A stretch of DNA of 64,000 bases, taken from the NCBI RefSeq assembly GCF_000427885.1, contig NZ_ATYW01000002.1:317532-381531 (forward strand), read 5' to 3'. How positions within the stretch are numbered: position 1 is the stretch's first letter; every line of letters starts with the position of its first letter. This DNA is from Glycomyces tenuis DSM 44171 (GTDB taxonomy: Bacteria; Actinomycetota; Actinomycetes; Mycobacteriales; Micromonosporaceae). The position numbers were made by a program, and so were the translations under genes. Of this stretch, positions 1 to 10,221 are shown piece after piece. The notes beneath the pieces are model-generated. The model saw only the letters and a program-made list of their open reading frames with translations, ran no database searches and was not told the DNA's origin.

Positions 1-1184
1 CGCTGCGGCGGGACGGCCTGCGGCGCCCCCGTCCCCGGCTGCCCCATGGGGACCATCATGACGAGCGCCGCGGCCGGTCTGCGCGGCGTCCACTTCCGGA
101 CGCCGGGCACGAGCATGAGCGCGAAGACGGCGACCGCCAGCACTTGGAGAGCGATGTGGCGGGCGAACATCATCGGGTAGGGATTCGACTCCCACGGCGG
201 GATGAAGTCGCGGTACTCGCGGTATTCGAGGTACACGAAGACGAGCAGGAGCCCCGCCGAGAGGATCGCGCCGATCGACCACACGACGCCGAAGACCCTC
301 GCCGCCGCCGAGCCCTTCATCAGCCCCGGCGCGCAGATGACGGCGCAGATCAGCAGCACCGCGTAGACGACGGTCGGGATGCCCCGCATCCAGATGTTGT
401 CGCCGTCCAGGAACGCCCCAGGCAGCGACGTGTACTCGGAGTACCTGGCGTTCTCGGCCATCGCGCTGTCGACGTTGACCCACACCCCCCACGCGCACAG
501 CGCGGCGAACAGCCACACCGCGATGACGGCGACGGTGGCCGCGCCCGGCCTGGTCTCCGGGCGCTCCGGCTGCGGCGGGCCGGCCACGCCGGGCGCCCCC
601 GGCATGCCCGACACCTGCACCTCGCCTCGCTGGATGCGGTGCATGAGGATCCACTGCCGCGCCGACTTGGAGCACAGCAGCCCCAGCAGCGTGCCGTAGA
701 GCGCGGCCAGAACGCCGCCGACCGCGAGCGCGATCTCGCCGCCGTTCCCGAACGCGATGGTCCCGAAGACGATGCCGACGGCCGCGAAGACCAGACCGAT
801 AATGGCCGACACCAGGTTCCAGATCCACGCCCAGCGCTTGCCCCGTGCGATGTGCACGGGCGTCAGCACCGACTGGATCGTGGTGTACAGGGCGTAGGCC
901 AAGGCGATCAGGCTCAGCGGGTGGAAGAAGTCGATCATGTTGATGATCGAGAAGACGTCGCCGACTGCGGCGATGGCGAGGAAGATCCACAGGATCACCT
1001 GGATGCCGGTGACGGTGCCGGGCTTGTCCATCGTCATCACCGGCGCGGCCATCTGGCCGGGGACCGGCTGGCCGGCGGGCCCCGCCGTCGGACCGTAGGC
1101 GCCGCCGGGCCCCATGGTCGGCGGCCGAGGCGGGACCGACTGGTACCCGGATGGCGAAGGAGGTTGCTGGGGAGGGAAAGTCAT
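1..1184 (-). CDS. Multi-span membrane protein with Pro/Gly-rich N-terminus (partial)
   Basis: The reverse strand is open from an ATG at 1184 to the left edge, so about 394 residues are visible and the C-terminus is missing. GAGG lies a few bases upstream of the ATG. Residues 1 to about 55 are rich in Pro, Gly and Gln (MTFPPQQPPSPSGYQ start), a low-complexity cytoplasmic tail common on actinobacterial membrane proteins. About six hydrophobic segments follow, the first near residues 59-75 (IQVILWIFLAIAAV), with a second Pro-rich loop in the middle. No enzymatic motif is visible and I do not recognise a family. It is divergent from the HSP90-like gene, with about 125 bases between them. The long forward-strand frame over the same DNA is His/Arg/Asp-rich and is a GC-rich shadow. 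Confidence 0.75.
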   Translation of the reverse strand, partial: MTFPPQQPPSPSGYQSVPPRPPTMGPGGAYGPTAGPAGQPVPGQMAAPVMTMDKPGTVTGIQVILWIFLAIAAVGDVFSIINMIDFFHPLSLIALAYALYTTIQSVLTPVHIARGKRWAWIWNLVSAIIGLVFAAVGIVFGTIAFGNGGEIALAVGGVLAALYGTLLGLLCSKSARQWILMHRIQRGEVQVSGMPGAPGVAGPPQPERPETRPGAATVAVIAVWLFAALCAWGVWVNVDSAMAENARYSEYTSLPGAFLDGDNIWMRGIPTVVYAVLLICAVICAPGLMKGSAAARVFGVVWSIGAILSAGLLLVFVYLEYREYRDFIPPWESNPYPMMFARHIALQVLAVAVFALMLVPGVRKWTPRRPAAALVMMVPMGQPGTGAPQAVPPQ

Positions 1185-1310
1185 TGATTTCCTCGGGTTT
1201 TGGGGCAGGTTGTAGCGGTCAGATTACCGGACATCGACAACCGGGCGGTGGTGCGCGGGTTTGCTAGTCTGACTCACGCCGAGAGACCTCCGAGCGAAGC
1301 AGGACGCACC

Positions 1311-3113
1311 GTGTCTGACATAACGCCCACTTCCCACACGTTCCAAGTGGATCTGCGCGGCCTGGTGGATCTGCTGTCCCACCACCTGTACTCGTCTCCG
1401 AAGGTCTATGTCCGCGAGCTGCTCCAGAACGCCGTCGACGCGATCACCGCGCGCCGCGCCTTCGAGCCCGCCGCCCCCGGCGAGGTCCGCATCGCCACCG
1501 ACGGGCAGCGCCTGACCATCACCGACCCCGGCGTGGGCCTGACCGCCGCCGAAGTCCACAAGCTGCTCGCCACCATCGGCGGCTCCTCCAAACGCGACGA
1601 GGAGATCGAGGGCGCCCGCCGGGACTTCCTCGGCCAGTTCGGCATCGGCCTGCTCGCGTGCTTCACCGTCGCCTCGGTCATCACCGTCACCTCCCGCTCG
1701 GCCAGGGAACGCGACGCGGCCGCCGTGCGCTGGTCGGCCCGCGACGACGGCTCCTACACCGTCACCGAACTGCCCGAGGGCGAGCGACCCGAGCCGGGCA
1801 CCGTCGTCGAACTCCTCGCCCGCCCCGGCGAGCAGTGGCTCGCCCCCGGCAAAGTCGTCGACCTCGCCCGCGAGTACGGCTCGCTCCTGCCGGTCGACAT
1901 CACCGTCGAAGGCGGCGGCGAGACCGTGCGGGTCACCGACACGCCGCCGCTGTGGGAACGCCCCTGGCCGACCGCGACGGCCCGCCGCCTCGCGCTCAAC
2001 GCCTACTGCGAGGAGACCCTCGGCTTCTCCCCGCTCGACGTCATCGACCTCGACGTGCCCCTGGCCGGCATCAAGGGCGCCGCGTTCGTCCTGCCGCACG
2101 CCACCTCGCCCTCGGCGCGCCCCGCCCACCGCGTGCACCTCAAGCGGATGCTCCTGACCGACACCGCCGACAACCTCGTCCCCGAATGGGCCTTCTTCGT
2201 CCGCTGCGTCGTCGACACCGATGCGCTGCGCCCCACCGCCAGCCGCGAGTCCCTCTACGACGACGAGGCCCTCGCCGTCGCCCGCGACGCGATCGGCGCC
2301 CAGATCCGCGACTGGCTCGCCAAGCTCGCCTCGACCGACCCGAGCCGCCTGGAGGCATTCCTCGCCGTCCACGAGCTCGGCGTCAAGGCGCTCGCCCGCC
2401 ACGACGCCGAACTACTCGAGGCCATGCTGCCGTGGCTGCGCTTCGAGACCACCGACGGCGCCTCGAACCTCATCGACTTCGCCCGCGCCCACCAGCCGGT
2501 CTACCTCGCCGCCACCGTCGACGAGTACCGCCAGGTCGCCCAGATCGCCGCCGCCCAGGGCATCGGCGTGGTCAACGGCGGCTACACCTACGACGCCGAA
2601 CTCGTCGGGGCACTGCCGCGCCTCGACCCGCAGATCAAGGTCGAGTCGCTCCAGCCCGGCGTCATCTCCGCGAACCTCGACCCGCTCCCCGGCGAGACCG
2701 AACTGGCCCTCCAGTCCTTCCTCGCCGCCGCCCGCGCCCGCCTCGACGCGGTCGACGTCGACGTCGTCCTGCGCGAGTTCAACCCCGTCTCCGTGCCCGC
2801 CCTGCTCCTCGACGACCGCGAGGCCCGCCGCGAACGCCAGCGGGCCGAAGCCGAGGCCGAGGCCGACGACCTGTGGGGCGGCATCCTCGCCTCCATCAAG
2901 CAGCACGCGGCCCGCGCCCAGCTCGTCCTCAACCACCGCAACCCCACCGTCCGCCGCGTCAGCGCCATCGGTGACCCCGAACTGGCCGGGACGGCGGTCG
3001 AGTCGCTGTACGGGCAGGCGCTCCTGATGAGCCACCGGCCGCTGCGCGCGGCCGACACCGCGCTGCTGAACCGCTCGTTCATGAACCTGCTCGAACACGT
3101 CACCAGAGAGTGA
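1311..3113 (+). CDS. HSP90-family (HtpG-like) ATPase
   Basis: 600 residues from a GTG at 1311. The frame is open further upstream, but homology to the GHKL domain begins only at TFQVDLRGLVDLL. The N-terminal ATPase fold is clear: ELLQNAVDA (E36, N40, D43) is motif N, ITDPGVGL (D72, G74, G76) binds ATP, and GQFGIGLLA (108-116) closes the lid. A middle domain (RMLLTDTADNLVPEWAFFVRCVVDT, SRESLYDD) matches the HSP90 client/ATPase-activation region. The C-terminal dimerisation region is divergent from canonical HtpG, and the protein is slightly short for HtpG (about 620-640). The role is inferred as an ATP-driven chaperone. The next gene, about 90 bases downstream on the same strand, encodes a TPR-like protein, which suggests a chaperone-cochaperone pair. 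No HspR or CIRCE operator was seen upstream. Confidence 0.85.
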   Translation: MSDITPTSHTFQVDLRGLVDLLSHHLYSSPKVYVRELLQNAVDAITARRAFEPAAPGEVRIATDGQRLTITDPGVGLTAAEVHKLLATIGGSSKRDEEIEGARRDFLGQFGIGLLACFTVASVITVTSRSARERDAAAVRWSARDDGSYTVTELPEGERPEPGTVVELLARPGEQWLAPGKVVDLAREYGSLLPVDITVEGGGETVRVTDTPPLWERPWPTATARRLALNAYCEETLGFSPLDVIDLDVPLAGIKGAAFVLPHATSPSARPAHRVHLKRMLLTDTADNLVPEWAFFVRCVVDTDALRPTASRESLYDDEALAVARDAIGAQIRDWLAKLASTDPSRLEAFLAVHELGVKALARHDAELLEAMLPWLRFETTDGASNLIDFARAHQPVYLAATVDEYRQVAQIAAAQGIGVVNGGYTYDAELVGALPRLDPQIKVESLQPGVISANLDPLPGETELALQSFLAAARARLDAVDVDVVLREFNPVSVPALLLDDREARRERQRAEAEAEADDLWGGILASIKQHAARAQLVLNHRNPTVRRVSAIGDPELAGTAVESLYGQALLMSHRPLRAADTALLNRSFMNLLEHVTRE

Positions 3114-3204
3114 GGACCAGACCGGCGACCCCGGACCTCCCCGCCCCCGACCCGACGGGGGAGACCCAACCCGAAACCGCTTGAACCGTCACGAAGGATT
3201 GGCC

Positions 3205-6105
3205 ATGTCGACTCCTGACCCCGATGCGATCTGGCGACTGCTCAACGAGGCCCGCTTCGAAGAGGCGAGCGAGACGAAGGTCGCGGCCCTGGAGCGGGCC
3301 GTGGAGGCCGCCGACGCCATCGGCGACCCCGAACTGGTCAACTACGCGCTCAACGGCCTGGTCGACGCCTACGAGTTCTCCCGCGACTCCACGCGCATCC
3401 TCATCCCCTTCGCCCGGCTCCTGCGCAACTTCGACACCAGCCCCGACCACTTCGACGCCTACCTGACCAGGTCGCTGTACTGGACGTTCAAGTGGATCGT
3501 CGACAAGATGATCGAGCAGCCCGACGTGCCGCTGGAGTCCATCGAGCACTGGCTGTCCGAGATGCGCAGCCGCTACGCCGAGGCCGGCTACTCGATGCAC
3601 GCCCCCGCCGCCTACGACATGCAGCTGGCCTTCCACATCGGCGACTACGACCGCGTCGCCGCCGCCATCGAGGCCCTCGGCGAAGCCGAGGAGGACGACA
3701 TGTCCGACTGCGCCGCATGCCAGTACACCTCTCTGGCCACCATCGTCTTCTACGCCGAGGAGGACAGCGCCGACGCGTGCATGGAGATGCTCGACCCCGT
3801 CCTGACCGGCGAGTACACCTGCGCCCACGAGCCCCACTACGCCCTCGCCCTGTCCCTCGTCCCCCTGGTCGAACTCGGCAGGCCCGAGCAGGCCCGCGCC
3901 AACCACATGCGCGGCTACATGATGTGCAAGGGCAAAGAGGACATGGTCGCGATGATCGCCCTCCACGTCGAGTTCTGCGCCCTCACCGGCAACGAGGCCC
4001 GCGCCGTCGAGATCCTCGCCGACCACGCCCGCTTCTTCGACCTCGACCTCGGCGTCAGGGACCGCCAGCGCCTCCTGGAGGTCGCCGTCCTCACCTGTCG
4101 GCGCCTCCAGGCCCTCGGCTTCGCCGACGCCGCCGTGCCCGGGCCCGGCGGCCGCGACTGGACCGCCGCCGAACTCCACGACTGGGCCGAGGCCGAACGG
4201 ACCGCCATCGTCGCCAAGTTCGACGCCCGCAACGGCAACGACCACCACTCGACCGCCTCCGCCTGCGTCGTCGACTCCACGCCCTATCCCGAGCCGGTCC
4301 ACCTGGGCCTCAAGGAGCTCAAGGCGAAGGAGCCCCCCGCCGCCCCCCTCGCTCCCGAGCGGGTCGAGGGCCCCGACCTCGACAAGGCCATCGACGCCGC
4401 CTACGCCGCCTACGACCGCTGCTCGCCCGACACCTGGAAGGCCTGGCTGCGCGTCGGCGCCATCGCCGACTCGCTCGGCATCGAGCTCATCGCCGAGCAC
4501 CGCGCCGAGATCGCCCACGCCCAGGCGACCGAGTCCGACGACCCCGCCGAGGTCCTCGCCGGGCTCGCCCGCGCCTCCGAGCTGTACGGCCTCGCCGGGC
4601 AGCCCGGCCGCGCCCTCGTCGCCGACGCCTTCGCGCTGCTGCACCTGGCCGAGACCGAACCGGACCGCGCCCGCGCCGGCGCCGCCCGGATCGTCGACGG
4701 CGCCCACCGCCTGCGCGAAGAGCAGCGCATCGACGACCGCAGCTTCCACACCAGCCAGGTGCTCGCCCTCCGAGCCGAGTACATCGCCGCCGGGGACGAC
4801 CTCGCGTCCGTCCCCGCCGAGCTCGCCGAGCGCGCCCGCGCCCTCGACGCCGAACTGGCCGCCTTCCCCGAGCGCCGCTACGCGCTCATCCGCCGCTGCG
4901 ACCTCGCCGACCTGCGCGCCCGCCTCACCACCGACACCGAGGCCAAGACCGCGCTGCTGCGCGAGGGCCTGCGGATCGCCCAGGACGCCGAGGCCGGCTG
5001 GGCCGTCGCCCGCGCCGACGCCGACCTGGCCGACCAGCTCGCCCTCGCCGGCGAGTTCGAGGCCGCCCTGGAGGCCGCCCGCGAGGGCATCGCCGCGCTC
5101 GGGACCGATCCGGGCCGCGGCGTCGCCGCGAAGCTCCACCTCCAGGCCGCCGAGTTCTCGATGCGCCTGGGCGACCACCCCGGCACCTACGAGCACGCGC
5201 TCCAGGCCTCGATCCACTGCGACGCCGCCGGCATGGCCGTCCCCGCGGCCATCGCCCGCCACCTGATGGGCGTCGCCCTCGTCGAGCAGGACCGCCGCGC
5301 CGAGGCCGTGCCCGTCCTCGAGGCCTCCCTCGCCGACCTGCCCGAGAGCGAGGTCTGGCGGGTGTGCAACGTCCGCTTCAACCTCGCCGAGTCCTACGAC
5401 CGGCTCGACGACACCAGGCAGGCCGTCGAGCACGGCCTGGCCGCCCTCGCGCTCATGGAGGCCGCCGAGGACGACTACACCGCCCGCCTGTACGCCGACA
5501 CGCTGTTCCTCACCGGCGAGCTGCTCGAGAAGCTCGGCGAGCACGACCACGCCCTCGAGGTCTACACGCGCGCCGCCACGGCGGCCGAGGAGCTCGGCGA
5601 CCTCACCTCCTGGACCCGCGTCAGCCGCGCCCGCGTGTGGCTGCTGCGCACCGTCGTAGGCGACGCCGCCTTCGGTGAGGGCCTCCAGACCATGGCCCAG
5701 CTCGCCGCCCGGCTCCAGGCCGTCCGCGCCGACCCCGAGGCGAGCGAGCAGGTCAAGGAGACGTGCCGCTTCGAGCTCGGCGAGACCTACCGGCAGCACG
5801 CCCAGCTGACCTTCCAGTTCCTGGAGAGCCAGGCCGGGGAGCCGGGGCTGCGCCGCGACGAGGCCGAGCCGGTGCTCGACCTCCAGCGCCGCGCGCTCGC
5901 GGTGTTCCGGGACGGCCCGCTGCTGCTGGAGCGGGCGAGTCTGACCGCGCACCAGACGATGTGGCTGCTCTCCGAGCTCGACGACGTGCCGGGGGCGATC
6001 GGCGTGGGGGAGGAGGCCCTCGGCTGGCTGGCCTCCCCGGAGTTCGCCGAGGCCCGCGAGGGCTTCGAGCAGCACCTGTCCGACCTGCGGCAAGGAGACC
6101 GGTAG
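3205..6105 (+). CDS. Large TPR-like helical repeat protein, likely partner of the HSP90-like ATPase
   Basis: 966 residues. ATG 3205 is preferred over an in-frame TTG at 3181 because a GAAGGAT ribosome-binding site sits just before the ATG. The whole protein is alpha-helical with repeated pairs of amphipathic helices rich in Ala, Leu and Glu (for example [54 protein letters not shown]), typical of tetratricopeptide repeats. No signal peptide or membrane segment is seen, so it is probably cytosolic. A C169-x2-C172 pair (DCAACQYTS) with nearby Cys could bind metal or form a disulfide. It follows the HSP90-like gene on the same strand and is probably co-transcribed. TPR proteins are known HSP90 co-chaperones in eukaryotes; that role here is inference. 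Confidence 0.75.
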   Translation: MSTPDPDAIWRLLNEARFEEASETKVAALERAVEAADAIGDPELVNYALNGLVDAYEFSRDSTRILIPFARLLRNFDTSPDHFDAYLTRSLYWTFKWIVDKMIEQPDVPLESIEHWLSEMRSRYAEAGYSMHAPAAYDMQLAFHIGDYDRVAAAIEALGEAEEDDMSDCAACQYTSLATIVFYAEEDSADACMEMLDPVLTGEYTCAHEPHYALALSLVPLVELGRPEQARANHMRGYMMCKGKEDMVAMIALHVEFCALTGNEARAVEILADHARFFDLDLGVRDRQRLLEVAVLTCRRLQALGFADAAVPGPGGRDWTAAELHDWAEAERTAIVAKFDARNGNDHHSTASACVVDSTPYPEPVHLGLKELKAKEPPAAPLAPERVEGPDLDKAIDAAYAAYDRCSPDTWKAWLRVGAIADSLGIELIAEHRAEIAHAQATESDDPAEVLAGLARASELYGLAGQPGRALVADAFALLHLAETEPDRARAGAARIVDGAHRLREEQRIDDRSFHTSQVLALRAEYIAAGDDLASVPAELAERARALDAELAAFPERRYALIRRCDLADLRARLTTDTEAKTALLREGLRIAQDAEAGWAVARADADLADQLALAGEFEAALEAAREGIAALGTDPGRGVAAKLHLQAAEFSMRLGDHPGTYEHALQASIHCDAAGMAVPAAIARHLMGVALVEQDRRAEAVPVLEASLADLPESEVWRVCNVRFNLAESYDRLDDTRQAVEHGLAALALMEAAEDDYTARLYADTLFLTGELLEKLGEHDHALEVYTRAATAAEELGDLTSWTRVSRARVWLLRTVVGDAAFGEGLQTMAQLAARLQAVRADPEASEQVKETCRFELGETYRQHAQLTFQFLESQAGEPGLRRDEAEPVLDLQRRALAVFRDGPLLLERASLTAHQTMWLLSELDDVPGAIGVGEEALGWLASPEFAEAREGFEQHLSDLRQGDR

Positions 6106-6308
6106 GAGCGGCGGCGCCCGCCCGCCGAGCGGCGGCCGAACCGACTCACGGCTCGTCGGCTTCGCCGGAGAGGCCGACACATGGCCCGCCCTCGGTCGAG
6201 AGGGGAGCCGACAGCGCGTCGACCGCTGCGAGGTAGGCTTGCTCAGCGGTGGCCGCGGCGGCTCTCGCCCGTCGCGAAATCGGATTGCCCGACCACCACT
6301 TACAGCTC

Positions 6309-6324
6309 GAACATGGTCATGTTC
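6309..6324. promoter_or_regulatory. Perfect 7-bp palindrome upstream of glyS
   Basis: GAACATG-GT-CATGTTC is a perfect inverted repeat with a 2-base spacer, 52 bases before the glyS GTG. It resembles an operator for a dimeric regulator. It is not the actinobacterial LexA box, which has TCGAAC and GTTCGA separated by only 4 bases. The owner is unknown. Confidence 0.4.
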
Positions 6325-6376
6325 TGAGAATCATCAGCAGTCTCACCGACCGCCAGCCGGATCGAGAGGAATCATC

Positions 6377-7753
6377 GTGTCCCAAGACCGCACCGACGCA
6401 CTCATCAGCCTGAGCAAACGCCGTGGCTTCGTCTTCCCCAGCTCGGAGATCTACGGAGGCACCCGCTCGGCTTGGGACTACGGTCCGCTCGGCGTGGAGC
6501 TCAAGGAGAACATCCGCCGCGAATGGTGGAACGCGATGGTGCGCCAGCGGGACGACGTCGTCGGCATCGACTCGGCCGTCGTGCTCAACCGCCAGGTGTG
6601 GGAGGCCAGCGGCCACGTCAAGGAGTTCACCGACCCGCTCACCGAGTGCCAGTCGTGCCACAAGCGCTTCCGCGCCGACCACCTCATCGAGGCCTACCAG
6701 GAGAAGCACGACGGCCGCGAGCCCGAGGGCGGCCTGCACGACCTCGCCTGCCCCAACTGCGGCGCCCGCGGCTCGCTCACCGAGCCGCGCATGTTCAACG
6801 GCCTGATGAAGACCTACCTCGGCCCCGTCGAGGACACCGAGAACGAGCACTTCCTGCGCCCCGAGACGGCCCAGGGCATCTTCGTGAACTTCACGAACGT
6901 CATGACCGCCGCGCGCAAGAAGCCGCCGTTCGGCATCGCCCAGACCGGCAAGTCCTTCCGCAACGAGATCACGCCGGGGAACTTCATCTTCCGCACCCGC
7001 GAGTTCGAGCAGATGGAGATGGAGTTCTTCGTCGAGCCGGGCACCGACGAGGAATGGCACGAGTACTGGCTCCAGGAGCGCTGGAACTGGTACGTCGACC
7101 TCGGCCTCTCCGAAGGGAACCTGCGCCGCTACGAGCACCCCAAGGACAAGCTCAGCCACTACTCGAAGCGCACCGTCGACATCGAGTACCGCTTCCGCTT
7201 CGCCGGCGGCGAATTCGGCGAGCTCGAGGGCATCGCCAACCGGACCGACTTCGACCTGTCGACCCACGCCTCCCACTCCGGCGCCGACCTGTCGTACTTC
7301 GACCAGGCCAAGGGCGAGCGCTGGACGCCGTACGTCATCGAGCCCGCCGCGGGCCTGACGAGATCGGTGCTCGCCTTCCTGCTGGAAGCCTACGACGTCG
7401 ACGAGGCCCCCAACACCAAGGGCGGCGTCGACAAGCGCACCGTGCTCAGGTTCGACCCGCGCCTGGCGCCGGTGAAGGTCGCCGTCCTCCCGCTGAGCCG
7501 CAACGAGAACCTCTCGCCGAAGGCGAAGGACCTCGCGGCGCGGCTGCGCAGGCGCTGGAACGTCGACTTCGACGACGCCGGCGCGATCGGCCGCCGCTAC
7601 CGCCGCGCCGACGAGATCGGCACGCCGTACTGCGTCACCGTCGACTTCGACACGCTCGAAGACCAGGCCGTGACCATCCGCGACCGCGACTCGATGAAGC
7701 AGGAGCGCGTCGCCCTCGACCAGGTCGAGCGCTACCTCCTCGAGCGCCTGTAG
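6377..7753 (+). CDS. glyS: Glycyl-tRNA synthetase, dimeric (alpha2) type
   Basis: 458 residues from GTG 6377, preceded by GAGAGG; the upstream in-frame codons are non-coding. It charges tRNA-Gly with glycine using ATP in the cytoplasm. It is class II: the N-terminus [14 protein letters not shown] and DYGPLG are hallmark GlyRS sequences, CQSCHKRF and CPNCG form the zinc-like insertion, [18 protein letters not shown] is motif 2, and the C-terminal third ([16 protein letters not shown] onward) is the anticodon-binding domain. The length is normal for the single-chain bacterial/eukaryotic-type enzyme. It has its own upstream region with a palindrome at 6309-6324, and no T-box elements (no specifier loop or TGGNACC bulge) were found. 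It converges on the next gene with only 3 bases between stops. Confidence 0.97.
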   Translation: MSQDRTDALISLSKRRGFVFPSSEIYGGTRSAWDYGPLGVELKENIRREWWNAMVRQRDDVVGIDSAVVLNRQVWEASGHVKEFTDPLTECQSCHKRFRADHLIEAYQEKHDGREPEGGLHDLACPNCGARGSLTEPRMFNGLMKTYLGPVEDTENEHFLRPETAQGIFVNFTNVMTAARKKPPFGIAQTGKSFRNEITPGNFIFRTREFEQMEMEFFVEPGTDEEWHEYWLQERWNWYVDLGLSEGNLRRYEHPKDKLSHYSKRTVDIEYRFRFAGGEFGELEGIANRTDFDLSTHASHSGADLSYFDQAKGERWTPYVIEPAAGLTRSVLAFLLEAYDVDEAPNTKGGVDKRTVLRFDPRLAPVKVAVLPLSRNENLSPKAKDLAARLRRRWNVDFDDAGAIGRRYRRADEIGTPYCVTVDFDTLEDQAVTIRDRDSMKQERVALDQVERYLLERL

Positions 7754-7756
7754 GCC

Positions 7757-8656
7757 CTAGACCCCGGGGCCGATCTCGATCCGATTGAGGTCGGCCCCTT
7801 CGGGTATGGACGCCGTGAGCAGGTCGATGTACTGGAGCGAGACCCCCGGCGGGATCGAGCGGTACCCCGGGACGGTGTTGGGGTCGCCGAACGGATCGCC
7901 CCAGCCGGGCAGGCCGCCGACGATCGTCCCCTCGACGTCGCGGAACACGATCGCGATCTTCACCGCATCGACGTAGCCGAGGTGCTCTTGCGCCTCGACC
8001 TGGTAGGAGACCCGGTAGCCCTCGGGGCTGAACAGCGGCTCGATGTCCACCACGGCGACCTGGGGGCGCCGCATCTCCTCGCCGAAGGGGTACGAGCCGG
8101 CGTCGGTCCCCCCGGGCGGGTCCCACATCTGCGCGTCCTCGATCACGAGGTCGAGCGCGCCCTCGTCGATGTCGCCGGCCGGCTCCAGCAGCACGTACCC
8201 GACGGGGACCGACGACTCGGCCGGGATGTGATCGAGGTAGACCTGCTCGACCGTGAACGGCGAGCCCTCCGCGTTCTCGGACATCACCGCGAGCGTGCTC
8301 GGCATGACCACCGCGTCGTGCGGATTCCTGATGATCGCCCCGAGACTCAGGCGCTCCTGGCCGTACCGGTCCACCACCCTCCCGAAGCCGAACTCGACGA
8401 TCTCGAGCTCGGCGGCCATCGTGGCGTACGTGTCGCCGAAGCCCTCGCCGTCGTCCAGGAGCGAGAGCTCGTCGACCTCGGACACGGCCGCGTCAGGGTC
8501 GGGCCCGGTTTCGATCGCCATGAGCAGCAGCAGGATCGACACGCCGACGGCGATCCCGAACGGCAGCTGGGGGAGAGGCTCGGTCCGGCGGTGGACTCGG
8601 GTGACGAGTCCACGCAGCGTGTGCGCGACGCCGGTGGCCCAGCGGATCGGGCGCAT
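7757..8656 (-). CDS. Membrane-anchored protein of unknown function
   Basis: 299 residues from ATG 8656, with GAAGGA upstream fixing the start against longer in-frame options. A basic N-terminus (about 30 residues) leads into one membrane helix (about residues 32-47, FGIAVGVSILLLLMAI). An extracellular acidic domain of about 250 residues follows, with no recognisable catalytic motif and no Cys pattern. It is divergent from the similarly built gene at 8724, with 67 bases between them, so the two may act together or share control. I do not recognise the family. Confidence 0.75.
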   Translation of the reverse strand: MRPIRWATGVAHTLRGLVTRVHRRTEPLPQLPFGIAVGVSILLLLMAIETGPDPDAAVSEVDELSLLDDGEGFGDTYATMAAELEIVEFGFGRVVDRYGQERLSLGAIIRNPHDAVVMPSTLAVMSENAEGSPFTVEQVYLDHIPAESSVPVGYVLLEPAGDIDEGALDLVIEDAQMWDPPGGTDAGSYPFGEEMRRPQVAVVDIEPLFSPEGYRVSYQVEAQEHLGYVDAVKIAIVFRDVEGTIVGGLPGWGDPFGDPNTVPGYRSIPPGVSLQYIDLLTASIPEGADLNRIEIGPGV

Positions 8657-8723
8657 AGAGGGGGTCCTTCGTGAGAACGCTACACTGGTGATTTCAACGG
8701 TAGCAGTCTGATTCCCGGGAGCC

Positions 8724-9845
8724 ATGGTGTCGCACCCCTCGGCGCCCCAACCGGATTCGGAGATCACCATCGCGCTCGACGGTGAACCCGAACCGGACCC
8801 GCCGCCTTCGCGTCCCCGCCTCCCCAACGTCGTCCTGGTGTTCACCGCGGCCGTCGTCATGCTCGCCGCCGGCGTCGTGGCGGTGTCCAAATGGCTGCCC
8901 CTCCGCGAGCCCGCCGCAGAGGAGGCCGTCAGGTCGTTCCTGGAGGCCGTCCGCGCGGGCGACGTGGGCGCCGCCCTGGCGCTGGCGGGCGAGAGCGACG
9001 GCTCCGAGCGGTTCCTCGTCGCCGAGGCCCTCGACGACCGCTGGGAGGTCGTCCAGGTGGCCCAGGTCGCCTACACCGAGACCCCGAGAGGCGCGACGGC
9101 GGAGGTGTACGCCGAGATCGAGGCGCACGACGGCACCCGGCTCGGCCACCGCTACCGGGTGGGCCTCGAAGGCGGCGACCCGGTCGTCCGCAATGCGCTC
9201 GCCCGCACCGAGCACATACCCGAGGGCTTCGGCCACCTCGAGCTCAACGGGTACTCCGCCGACCCGGGCGAGGAGTCGCACGTGCTGCTGCTGCCCGGCG
9301 TGTACGAGCTGTACGAGTCCCAGCCGGCGACCCTGGACCTCGGCGTGTACCCGGTCCTGGTGCTCGGCGACCAGTTCATCGAGCTCGGCGGCGAGCACGC
9401 GACGACCTGGCTGCCGCAGCCGTGGCCGCAGCTGTCGGAGGAAGGGCGGCGGGCCCTCGACGAGGCGCTCAGGGCCCGCCTCGACGCCTGCGCGGAGCGG
9501 GCCCCCGCCGACGGCTGCCCGTTCGCGCCGCCGCCGGGGGACGAACGCATCGACATCCCCGCCGATGCGACGTGGGAGATCACGGCGTATCCGCAGGTGA
9601 CCGCGGCGTACATGTACCTGCCGGGCTCCACCGAGCGGTCCTTCGAGCTGTTCACCACCGAGCCGGGCTCGGTCGAGGTCGAGGCCGTGATCGTCGAGGA
9701 GGACGGCGGCGAGCGGCGGACCAGGCTGAACTGCGGCATCTCGCCGGACGGCGTCCACGCCGAGTTCGACATGGCGGGCGGCGTGACGCTGACGCCGGGC
9801 TCGACGGCCGCGGAGCACTGCGGCTCGATGGTGGAGGTCGAGTGA
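8724..9845 (+). CDS. Membrane-anchored protein of unknown function
   Basis: About 373 residues. ATG 8724 and GTG 8727 are consecutive codons. GGGAG at 8717-8721 is better spaced for the GTG, so the protein may begin one residue later. A Pro/Asp-rich cytoplasmic tail precedes one helix at about residues 35-55 (VVLVFTAAVVMLAAGVVAVS). The remaining ~310 residues face outside. The proximal part (EEAVRSFLEAVRAGDVGAALALAGE) resembles the NTF2-like or DUF4878-type folds often placed after such anchors; this is a weak inference. Two Cys pairs near the C-terminus could form disulfides. It is divergent from the gene at 7757-8656. Confidence 0.75.
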   Translation: MVSHPSAPQPDSEITIALDGEPEPDPPPSRPRLPNVVLVFTAAVVMLAAGVVAVSKWLPLREPAAEEAVRSFLEAVRAGDVGAALALAGESDGSERFLVAEALDDRWEVVQVAQVAYTETPRGATAEVYAEIEAHDGTRLGHRYRVGLEGGDPVVRNALARTEHIPEGFGHLELNGYSADPGEESHVLLLPGVYELYESQPATLDLGVYPVLVLGDQFIELGGEHATTWLPQPWPQLSEEGRRALDEALRARLDACAERAPADGCPFAPPPGDERIDIPADATWEITAYPQVTAAYMYLPGSTERSFELFTTEPGSVEVEAVIVEEDGGERRTRLNCGISPDGVHAEFDMAGGVTLTPGSTAAEHCGSMVEVE

Positions 9846-9946
9846 GGCCCGCCCCGAAGACCGCGGCCGACCCGCTCGGCTCGCCGAAGACTGGGCTTGG
9901 AGCTCCGCCCGTCCCGCCGAGGCGGACGCGGTAGTGGTGGACGGCC

Positions 9947-9974
9947 CGCCCGCCTCGGGCTCGCCGAGTGGGCG
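9947..9974. terminator. Hairpin between convergent genes
   Basis: CGCCC and CTCGG on the left pair with CCGAG and GGGCG on the right, around a 5-base loop with a small bulge. It lies between the convergent 8724-9845 gene and the small peptide gene. No T-run follows, so this is a structural guess only. Confidence 0.35.
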
Positions 9975-10006
9975 GTATGAAGACAGATGCCGCTTTCCGG
10001 CCTTGC

Positions 10007-10204
10007 TCAGTCGATGTGGATGACGCAGTCGCAGTCGATCCAGGCTCGGGTGTCGCATTCGCCGGTGTGGGTGATGGAGTAGTGGACTTTGCTCTCCGAC
10101 GCCCACAGTGAGGCGGGGCTGGTCGGGACCTCGGCCGAGGGTCGCTCGCCGGGCAGGTCCTCTTCGATCGCCTCGAACGAGACGGTCTCCACTTGCTGGG
10201 CCAT
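10007..10204 (-). CDS. Orphan small Cys-containing peptide (possible RiPP precursor)
   Basis: 65 residues from ATG 10204. AAGGAG at 10214-10219 is 9 bases upstream of this ATG but only 1 base from the in-frame ATG at 10213, so the RBS decides for the shorter form. The first half is acidic and leader-like ([13 protein letters not shown]), followed by a Pro/Ser/Ala stretch. The last 25 residues contain Ser43, Thr45, Thr47, Cys50, Thr52, Cys58 and Cys60 ([12 protein letters not shown]), as in precursors of ribosomally made modified peptides. No lanthionine, YcaO, radical-SAM, protease or transporter gene lies within several kb, so any maturation would be in trans. A simple metal-binding or secreted-stress peptide is the alternative. 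No known precursor family is recognised; it is not an FxLD leader. Confidence 0.6.
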   Translation of the reverse strand: MAQQVETVSFEAIEEDLPGERPSAEVPTSPASLWASESKVHYSITHTGECDTRAWIDCDCVIHID

Positions 10205-10221
10205 TGCTGTCATGCTCCTTA

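Noticed and set aside
144-1187. Long forward-strand open frame opposite the left-edge membrane protein
   Set aside because: It is His/Arg/Asp-rich with no motif, while the reverse frame has an RBS, a clear start and membrane helices.
3100-6180. Reverse-strand frame of over 1000 codons opposite the TPR gene
   Set aside because: It is Gly/Leu/Val-rich low-complexity sequence produced by high third-position GC of the true gene.
6106-6376. Possible T-box or other riboswitch before glyS
   Set aside because: No TGGNACC antiterminator bulge, specifier loop or terminator could be seen.
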